Of a stretch of 64,000 nt of DNA, positions 52,593 through 64,000 are shown piece after piece. The notes under the pieces are model-generated. The model saw nothing but the letters and a program-made list of their open reading frames with translations, ran no database searches and was not told the DNA's origin. Both the position numbers and the translations under genes were made by a program. This DNA is from Deinococcus marmoris (GTDB taxonomy: Bacteria > Deinococcota > Deinococci > Deinococcales > Deinococcaceae): NCBI RefSeq assembly GCF_001949125.1, contig NZ_MSTI01000018.1, forward strand, positions 1-64,000, in the 5' to 3' direction. Each line of letters starts with the position of its first letter. Positions within the stretch are counted from its first letter, which is position 1.

Positions 52593-53200
52593 TGAAGAAA
52601 TACGCCCTTCTGCTATTGGCTGGCCTGACCCTGAGTGCTTGCGGCAGCGCGCCCGGACAGGTCTCGGGCAGCAAGGTTTCTGTTGGTGTCTCGGTGAACG
52701 ATGCCCGGTCCGTTGAAGTCGCCACCAAGACCGTCACACCGGCAACGGAGAAAGACCCGGCTAAAGTGTCATGGGCCGTGACGCCAGGTAGCGGGGTGAC
52801 CTTCACCTTTATGACCCGGCCCGGATCGGATGCCGTGTATTTGAGGGGATACCGGATTCTAAGCAGCACTCTCAGTGCTGGTGGCACAACCGTGACCCGC
52901 AATACCGGTAGCGACGTCAACAAGATCGATGTATATCTGACTTCAGGCTACAGTTGCCCCACCCGAACTGCTCTTGATTCCTGTTCCTTCAGTGACGGTG
53001 CCACAGTGGCCGCCAACGGCCTTCCCGCCTCAACCAGTATTTATTTGGAAGGCGGCCTGGGTGATCTAGTAGTCAGCACCAATGCCAGCGCAACCCTGGT
53101 TACAAATATTGAGTTCTTTGGCCAGAGTAGCAATGGTCAGGTTGTGACAGTCCAGGCAAATGGCATCGTCAGCGCAGGCAGCAAGCAGGGCGATAACTGA
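52592..53200 (+). CDS. Lipoprotein coupled to rex
   Basis: The 202-residue protein has a lipoprotein signal (KKYALLLLAGLTLSACG, Cys at residue 17). A beta-rich domain with two Cys residues likely to pair (YSCPTRTALDSC) follows. I recognise no family. Its ATG overlaps the rex stop by one base, and GGAGG lies 8 bases upstream within rex, so it is translationally coupled. A terminator follows. Confidence 0.75.
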   Translation: MKKYALLLLAGLTLSACGSAPGQVSGSKVSVGVSVNDARSVEVATKTVTPATEKDPAKVSWAVTPGSGVTFTFMTRPGSDAVYLRGYRILSSTLSAGGTTVTRNTGSDVNKIDVYLTSGYSCPTRTALDSCSFSDGATVAANGLPASTSIYLEGGLGDLVVSTNASATLVTNIEFFGQSSNGQVVTVQANGIVSAGSKQGDN

Positions 53201-53221
53201 AGGAAAGCATCTGGCACAAAA

Positions 53222-53266
53222 GGGGAAGGGGGAAGCCAACTCTGGTTTCCCCCTTCCCTTCATTAA
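53222..53266. terminator. Terminator between convergent lipoprotein and cpdB genes
   Basis: GGGAAGGGGGAA-CCA pairs with TGG-TTCCCCCTTCCC, followed by TTCATT on the plus strand. Confidence 0.75.
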
Positions 53267-53272
53267 CCCTAG

Positions 53273-55195
<1,923 letters not shown>

Positions 55196-55202
55196 GCTGT
55201 CC

Positions 55203-55208
55203 AGAATA
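55203..55208 (-). promoter_or_regulatory. Leaderless -10 box for cpdB
   Basis: TATTCT on the minus strand, 7 bases before the GTG at 55195. Confidence 0.55.
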
Positions 55209-55259
55209 CGCCTCCCGGTCAGGGGCGTGTCTGTGACATGACGCGCGTGCCTGGATGCC

Positions 55260-56522
55260 TCATGCCAGATGCTGCGGCCCCAGCTCCCGCGCCGAGTGCG
55301 CCCCCAGCAGGCCCAGCGTCAGGTCAAATTCAGCCACCACGTTGCGGATGACCTCCTGCACGCCCGCCTGTCCGGCCAGGGCCAGCCCGTAGGCATAGGG
55401 GCGGCCCAGCAGCACGGCCCGCGCGCCCAGCGCCATCGCCTTGGCCACATCCGCGCCCGTGCGAACACCGCTGTCGAGCAGCACGGGCAAATCGCCCGCA
55501 GCCTCCACCACGCGCGGGAGCATGGTCAGGCTGCCCACCTCGCCGTCGATCTGGCGGCCCCCGTGGTTGCTGACGATGATTCCGTCCATGCCGCGCTGGG
55601 CGGCCTCACGGGCGTCGTCGGGGTGCAGGATGCCCTTGAGGAGAATGGGCAGGGTGGTCCATTCCCGTAGCCGCGAGAGGTCATCCCACTGCAAATCGGG
55701 GCGGGTGTAGCTGGCGGTGAAGTGGGCCGCCGCCGTCCGCATCTGCGCCAGTGAGAGGCCGAATTTGCGGCCATGCGCGGCGAGGCTGGCCGCCGTTTTC
55801 AGCAGCGCGGGCGAGGGGCGGGGCGTGCCAGCGGGCAGTTGCACGGTATCCAGGCGGGAGCGAAAGTGCGCGTCCGTCAGGTACTGCGCCAGTCCCTGCC
55901 CGCGCAGAAACGGCAGGTTGCCCAGGTCCAGATCGCGGGGCCGCCAGCCCAGCAGCGTGGTGTCCAGCGTCAGGACGATGGCCTGCGCGCCGCACGCCTC
56001 CACCCGGCGCACGAAAGAGCGTGTGACTTCCTCGTCGGTCCCCCAGTACAACTGGAACCAGCGTGGCGAGTCGCCCATCGCGGCGGCCACATCCTCCATC
56101 GGCTCGGACGCCTGGGAGGAAAAGATGAACGGCACGCCCAGCGCGGCGGCGGCACGGCCCACCGCCAGATCGGCCTCCGCGTGCGCCAGTTCCAGCACGC
56201 CCAATGGGGCCAGCAGCACGGGCGCGGGGTAGGTGTGCCCGAACAGTTCCACGCTCAGGTCCCGCGACGCCGAACCGCACAGACGGCGGGGCAGCAACTT
56301 TACGCCCGAGAAGGCGTCCAGATTGGCCTGCATGGTGCGTTCCATCCCCGCACCCCCTGCCAGATATGCAAAAGCCGGGGCGTCCAGCTTGCGCCGCGCG
56401 GCCTTTCGCAGACCTTCGGGGTCCACCGGAACCAGAGGGCGCGTGCCGCCCAGCCCGTCCACGAAAATCTGCGTCTGACGGCTGCGGCCAGGACCGGGGC
56501 CGGAAGATTTGGGTTGTGACAT
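55260..56522 (-). CDS. FMN-dependent 2-hydroxyacid dehydrogenase/oxidase
   Basis: This is an alpha-hydroxy-acid-oxidising TIM-barrel enzyme (lactate, glycolate or similar). The 420-residue protein has FMN contacts ([32 protein letters not shown]), the catalytic His in [13 protein letters not shown] and the phosphate site in [21 protein letters not shown] long insert around residues 210-280 resembles lactate 2-monooxygenase relatives. It lies next to glcE-glcD-glcF, which also oxidises glycolate or lactate, so the two systems may share a substrate. TACACT lies 6 bases before the ATG (56529-56534). Confidence 0.9.
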   Translation of the reverse strand: MSQPKSSGPGPGRSRQTQIFVDGLGGTRPLVPVDPEGLRKAARRKLDAPAFAYLAGGAGMERTMQANLDAFSGVKLLPRRLCGSASRDLSVELFGHTYPAPVLLAPLGVLELAHAEADLAVGRAAAALGVPFIFSSQASEPMEDVAAAMGDSPRWFQLYWGTDEEVTRSFVRRVEACGAQAIVLTLDTTLLGWRPRDLDLGNLPFLRGQGLAQYLTDAHFRSRLDTVQLPAGTPRPSPALLKTAASLAAHGRKFGLSLAQMRTAAAHFTASYTRPDLQWDDLSRLREWTTLPILLKGILHPDDAREAAQRGMDGIIVSNHGGRQIDGEVGSLTMLPRVVEAAGDLPVLLDSGVRTGADVAKAMALGARAVLLGRPYAYGLALAGQAGVQEVIRNVVAEFDLTLGLLGAHSARELGPQHLA

Positions 56523-56528
56523 GGGTGG

Positions 56529-56534
56529 AGTGTA
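56529..56534 (-). promoter_or_regulatory. Leaderless -10 box for the 2-hydroxyacid dehydrogenase
   Basis: TACACT on the minus strand, 6 bases before the ATG at 56522. Confidence 0.5.
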
Positions 56535-56579
56535 GTGGGTGGGGGCCGTGGATCAACCTGCCAAGCGGTTAAACAGTCC

Positions 56580-57233
56580 TCACAGACTCGCCGCCACCCG
56601 CGCGAACAGCTCTGGCACAGGCGGCACGGCCCCACCATCCACCCAGCCGAAGCGGCGGTCCTTGACGCTGCCGCCTGCGCCCACGCCCATGCCACCGGGA
56701 AAATGCGGGGTCAGGTCCACGGGTTCGGTGATTTCCACCGCGTCAGACAACACATCCAGCGCACGGTCCACCTGCCTCCCATGCCCGAAGTGCATCAGGT
56801 GAACCTGCCCGTCCACTTCCCAGGCGAAACGGGCGGATAAATCGGGCAAGTCATCCAGCGAGCCGGAGGCCGAAATGTGGCGGGCGCTCAGGCCGGGGCG
56901 CAGGCGCAGTGTGATTTCCAGCGCCTCGCCCAGCGCACCGAAGCTCCCCACAAAGGGGCGGGTCAGGTCATAGCCCTGCACGTTCTTGACGGTTCGCCCG
57001 CCTGCCCGCACCACCCGCCCGGACGGCGCACGAAAATTCACGCCCAGCACCTCTGCCCCGAAGAAGAAAGTCTGGCCGAAGCCACCACGCGAGACCAGAC
57101 CGCCGACGCCGCCGGGCAATTCCACCGGGGGAAATGGCGGGTAGAGGCCAGCGGGCAGCGCCGCGTAAACCTCCAGCAGCCCGACTTCGCTGGAAACGAT
57201 CAGGGTCTGATCGCCGGGAGAGATCTCAAGCAT
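56580..57233 (-). CDS. glcE: Glycolate oxidase subunit GlcE, short form
   Basis: GlcE is the second FAD-binding-type subunit of the GlcDEF complex. The protein is only 217 residues (E. coli GlcE is about 350). It keeps the FAD-binding fold, with [19 protein letters not shown] and [26 protein letters not shown] in the PP-loop region, but lacks most of the C-terminal half. AGGAG lies 4 bases before ATG 57233. A repeat-rich spacer separates it from glcD. Confidence 0.85.
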   Translation of the reverse strand: MLEISPGDQTLIVSSEVGLLEVYAALPAGLYPPFPPVELPGGVGGLVSRGGFGQTFFFGAEVLGVNFRAPSGRVVRAGGRTVKNVQGYDLTRPFVGSFGALGEALEITLRLRPGLSARHISASGSLDDLPDLSARFAWEVDGQVHLMHFGHGRQVDRALDVLSDAVEITEPVDLTPHFPGGMGVGAGGSVKDRRFGWVDGGAVPPVPELFARVAASL

Positions 57234-57252
57234 GCTGCTCCTCTGGAGCGTC

Positions 57253-57278
57253 GATGGGTGAAGGTTGAAAGTTGATGG
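57253..57278. repeat. Short intergenic repeat, family C, with an inverted partner
   Basis: These 26 bases match the reverse complement of 10156-10181 at 25 positions. A related sequence in the opposite orientation lies at about 57292-57330 (CCATCAACCATC), so the glcD-glcE spacer can fold into a hairpin. Confidence 0.55.
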
Positions 57279-57323
57279 AGAACTGCTTTTGTCCATCAGC
57301 CATCAACCATCTACTATCAACCC

Positions 57324-58748
<1,425 letters not shown>

Positions 58749-58784
58749 GCTGCGCCTCCGGCGCGTCTAAGAGTCTGAGGGCCT

Positions 58785-58839
58785 AAAGGTCTAAGAACCG
58801 CCCTCCTTGGACCCCTAGACTCTTTGACCCTTAGACCTT

Positions 58840-58840
<1 letters not shown>
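58785..58840. other. Inverted repeat between glcF and glcD
   Basis: AAAGGTCTAAG (58785-58795) and CTTAGACCTTT (58830-58840) are perfect 11-bp arms around 34 bases. A second, shorter pair (AGAGTCT at ~58770 with AGACTCT at ~58817) also occurs. The arm ends in the glcF stop codon. It may be an RNA-processing hairpin that sets the glcF-to-glcD ratio. Confidence 0.55.
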
Positions 58841-60117
<1,277 letters not shown>

Positions 60118-60212
60118 CGGAATTGCCTCACGGGCACAGCATAGAGGCATGGGCTGGGGGCGAAGGTCATACAGAACGCGAAAGGGCTAGAGGGGAGGCC
60201 GAACGATGCCCC

Positions 60213-60968
60213 TCAATTGCTCAGAAATCCCCCGTCCACCGGCAGCATCACCCCGTTGACCATGCCCGCCGCGTCGCTCAGGAGGTAGGCCACCGCCTGC
60301 GCCACGTCGCGCGGCTGGGCAAAACGGCCCAGCGGAATACGGGCCAGCATCGGGGCACTTTTCGCCGGGTCACCCCAGGCCATCGCGCCCATCGGCGTCA
60401 GGGTCACGGTGGGATTCACGGCGTTCACGCGGATGCCCTGTGGCCCCAGTTCCACCGCCATCACGCGGGTCAGTTGGTCCAGTGCCCCCTTGGAAGCGCA
60501 GTAGGCAGCGTGGTTGGGCAGGCCCACGGAAGACGACTGGCTGGACACATTGACGATTGCCCCTGCCGCCCCACGCCCGATCAATCCGCGCGCCACCACC
60601 TGCCCCACGATCATGGCCGCGCGAACGTTGACCGCCTGCGTCTGGTCAAAAGCTTCCGGCGTGGTGTCCAGAAAAGATTGCAGGATAGAGATACCCGCGT
60701 TGTTCACCAGCAGATCAACTGGCCCGGCCTGTTCGGCAGCCTGCCGGGCGGCATTCGCGTCCGCCAGATCGGCGGCAATGACCTCGCAGCCGGTTTCCCC
60801 GCGCAGACTGTCCAGATCGCCCGCATCCCGGCTGATGGCCACCACCTGCGCGCCGCACGCCGACAGCAACGCCACGATTTCGCGGCCAATGCCCTTGCCT
60901 GCGCCCGTGACCAGCGCGCGGCGGCCAGAGAAATCAAAGTGCGCCGATGGCTGTTCGGAAGAAGACAT
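60213..60968 (-). CDS. SDR oxidoreductase, DCXR/L-xylulose reductase-like
   Basis: The 251-residue short-chain dehydrogenase has the cofactor loop LVTGAGKGIGR, the structural motif NNAG and the active-site set Ser (NVSSQSSSVG) and Tyr-x3-Lys (YCASK). The pattern VNVRAAMIVGQVVARGLIGRG and VNAVNPTVTLTPMG resembles dicarbonyl/L-xylulose reductases from memory. The substrate is not proven. CACAAT lies 6 bases before the ATG (60975-60980), which suggests a leaderless transcript. It precedes glcF in the same direction, 96 bases apart. Confidence 0.9.
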   Translation of the reverse strand: MSSSEQPSAHFDFSGRRALVTGAGKGIGREIVALLSACGAQVVAISRDAGDLDSLRGETGCEVIAADLADANAARQAAEQAGPVDLLVNNAGISILQSFLDTTPEAFDQTQAVNVRAAMIVGQVVARGLIGRGAAGAIVNVSSQSSSVGLPNHAAYCASKGALDQLTRVMAVELGPQGIRVNAVNPTVTLTPMGAMAWGDPAKSAPMLARIPLGRFAQPRDVAQAVAYLLSDAAGMVNGVMLPVDGGFLSN

Positions 60969-60974
60969 ACCGCC

Positions 60975-61040
60975 ATTGTGCCGCCCCCAGCATTCAAGCC
61001 AGCTTAAGACGGTTTGTGAATCACTTCAAGATATAAAGCA
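60975..61040. promoter_or_regulatory. Divergent promoter region with a Rex-like site
   Basis: The minus-strand -10 box CACAAT (60975-60980) serves the SDR gene. TATAAA near 61032 could serve the plus-strand oxidoreductase. TTGTGAATCACTTCAAGA (61014-61031) fits the Rex consensus TTGTGAA-N4-TTCACAA at 12 of 14 fixed positions. Rex is encoded in this window, but control here is only a suggestion. Confidence 0.35.
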
Positions 61041-61064
61041 TCAGGAAGGCGCAGACTGGGAGGT

Positions 61065-62105
61065 ATGAACTCCTCTCCCCTGCCCCTCTCTGTCCTTGAT
61101 CTGGTGCCGATTCCCTCTGGTTCGGACGCCACCACGGCATTGCGCGAATCCCTGCGGCTGGCACAACACGCCGAGGACCTGGGTTACGAACGCTACTGGG
61201 TGGCCGAACACCACAACATGGGCGCGGTGGCCTCGTCCGTGCCACTGGCGGTCTTAGCGGCAGCCTCGCAGGTGACCCGGCGCATTCGGCTGGGGTCCGG
61301 CGGCGTGATGCTGCCCAACCACGCGCCACTGGCCGTGGCCGAGGGCTACCGCCTGCTTTCGGCGCTGGCCCCGGACCGGGTGGACCTGGGATTGGGCCGT
61401 GCGCCAGGAACGGATGGCCGCACCGCCAGAGCGCTCCGGGGCGCATCTGGGTTGATGGAGGAATCCTTTGAAAGGCAACTCTCGGAGCTGATGGCGTTTG
61501 GCACAGGCAACTTCCCGGCAGGCCATCCCTTCGCGGGAACGGTGGCGGCCCCTGCGGGGGATGGCCTGTTCCCGCCACTGTGGCTCCTGTCCAGCAGCGG
61601 CTACGGCGCGCATGTGGCGGCGCAGATCGGCGCGGGGCTGGCCTTCGCGTGGCACATCAATCCCGATACGGCGGGGGCGGCAGCAGCAGTCCAGGCATAC
61701 CGTGCGGCGTTCCAGCCGTCGGCCACCTTCCCAAAACCCCAGGTGATCGTGGCTGCCAACGTGATCTGCGCCCCCACCCATGCCGAGGCCGAGGAACTGA
61801 GCCTGCCCCTGGGCCTGATGTTCCTGCGCCTGACACGCGGCGAGGTGGCCTCCTTCCCCAGCGTGCAGGAAGCCCGTGATTATCCTTACACCCCACAGGA
61901 ACGCGCGGTGGCCGAAGCGTCCCGCGCCCGCGCCATCGTGGGCGATCCGGCAGAGGTGGCCGCCCGCCTGCACCGTCTGGCCGACGACGTTGGGGCCGAC
62001 GAACTGATCCTGACCACCATGACCCACGATCCGGCAGCGCGGCGGCGTTCCTACGCGCTGGTCATGGAAGCCATGCGCGAGGGTGTAGCAGTGGCAGCGG
62101 ACTGA
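61065..62105 (+). CDS. Luciferase-like (LLM class) flavin-dependent oxidoreductase
   Basis: The 346-residue protein is an FMN/F420-type TIM-barrel monooxygenase of the luciferase-like group, MsnO8/YhbW-like. It shows [12 protein letters not shown] at the N-terminus, [38 protein letters not shown] and [11 protein letters not shown]. The substrate is unknown. GGGAGG is unusually close to the ATG. It is divergent from the SDR gene, with a Rex-like site in between. A terminator and family B copy 2 follow. Confidence 0.9.
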   Translation: MNSSPLPLSVLDLVPIPSGSDATTALRESLRLAQHAEDLGYERYWVAEHHNMGAVASSVPLAVLAAASQVTRRIRLGSGGVMLPNHAPLAVAEGYRLLSALAPDRVDLGLGRAPGTDGRTARALRGASGLMEESFERQLSELMAFGTGNFPAGHPFAGTVAAPAGDGLFPPLWLLSSSGYGAHVAAQIGAGLAFAWHINPDTAGAAAAVQAYRAAFQPSATFPKPQVIVAANVICAPTHAEAEELSLPLGLMFLRLTRGEVASFPSVQEARDYPYTPQERAVAEASRARAIVGDPAEVAARLHRLADDVGADELILTTMTHDPAARRRSYALVMEAMREGVAVAAD

Positions 62106-62141
62106 CCGAACAGCCCACTCTGCCCCCTATCAACCATGAAA

Positions 62142-62178
62142 AATCCCCCGCCCACATCAGGACGGGGGATTGAATTTG
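62142..62178 (+). terminator. Terminator after the LLM oxidoreductase
   Basis: AATCCCCCG (62142-62150) pairs with CGGGGGATT (62163-62171), followed by GAATTTG. Confidence 0.7.
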
Positions 62179-62190
62179 GGAAGCTTTATA

Positions 62191-62320
62191 CGGACTCCGA
62201 TTGAAAGGTGTTGAAAACACCTGAAAATCTGAGCGGAGCGAGAGGGAGAAAAACGGGTTCCGGGCGTGGAGTGGAGGGATCGGCGCTGTTCCGATTCCTG
62301 CACGAAACAAACGGAATCCG
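62191..62320. repeat. MITE-like element with IS630-type ends, family B, copy 2
   Basis: 130 bp bounded by CGGACTCCG and CGGAATCCG and flanked on both sides by TA (62189-62190 and 62321-62322). It is the inverse-oriented shorter version of 36115-36281. The right flank abuts the glnN stop codon (62323-62325). A short internal palindrome (AGGTGTTGAAAACACCT) is shared in part with copy 1. No coding capacity. Confidence 0.85.
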
Positions 62321-62322
62321 TA

Positions 62323-64000
<1,678 letters not shown>

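Overview
The window looks like a chromosomal segment of a Deinococcus species. The protein-coding DNA is GC-rich. The gene content fits that group: a phenylacetate oxygenase operon with a Thermus-type PaaR operator, a homocitrate synthase of the alpha-aminoadipate lysine pathway, a Nth-type glycosylase, a rimP-nusA-ylxR-infB operon, a fused SecDF and a type III glutamine synthetase. At least ten starts have a TANNNT box 6-8 nt upstream and no ribosome-binding site, which fits the leaderless transcription known in Deinococcus. I saw no rRNA, tRNA, CRISPR array, plasmid or prophage genes.

Layout. 1-3.7 kb: the end of an IS630-type element has cut the last gene downstream of paaABCD. 3.8-9.1 kb: a polyprenyl diphosphate synthase, a lipoprotein hydrolase, and a minus-strand operon (four-helix membrane protein, XRE regulator, ABC ATPase, ABC permease) behind a two-operator promoter. 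9.5-20.4 kb: a winged-helix protein, a small acidic protein next to an endonuclease III, a B12/radical SAM enzyme, a double GNAT acetyltransferase, a CHASE2-GGDEF/FecR pair, an ABC-F ATPase and an Ig-like lipoprotein. 21-31 kb: TPR-GGDEF, subtilase, MFS exporter, aldo/keto reductase, a small zinc-ribbon protein, MaoC/CitE lyase genes and a second ABC exporter.

31-42 kb: minC, then rimP-nusA-ylxR-infB behind an attenuator-like hairpin, an ECF sigma/anti-sigma pair with a secreted-repeat protein, and secDF. 42-53.2 kb: an ArgC/LysY-type reductase, an orphan TctC-type binding protein, homocitrate synthase, PhzF, RlmN, a TPR protein and the overlapping trio SPOR-rex-lipoprotein. 53.2-64 kb: a CpdB-type nucleotidase, a 2-hydroxyacid dehydrogenase, glcE-glcD-glcF, an SDR, a luciferase-like oxidoreductase and the C-terminal part of GlnN.

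Non-genic structure is the most distinctive part. Two families of short terminal-inverted-repeat elements are present. One shares its ends with the IS630 remnant (36115-36281, 62191-62320, a solo end at 5973-5981). The other sits inside the paa operon and between minC and rimP (2491-2643, 31720-31855). A 13-codon leaderless upstream frame ends in a TGATG overlap with citE, and four 17-bp tandem repeats precede a membrane-protein gene at 42371. No single new multi-gene defence or biosynthetic system is evident. The best novelty candidates are these regulatory and mobile structures and a few small unassigned genes.
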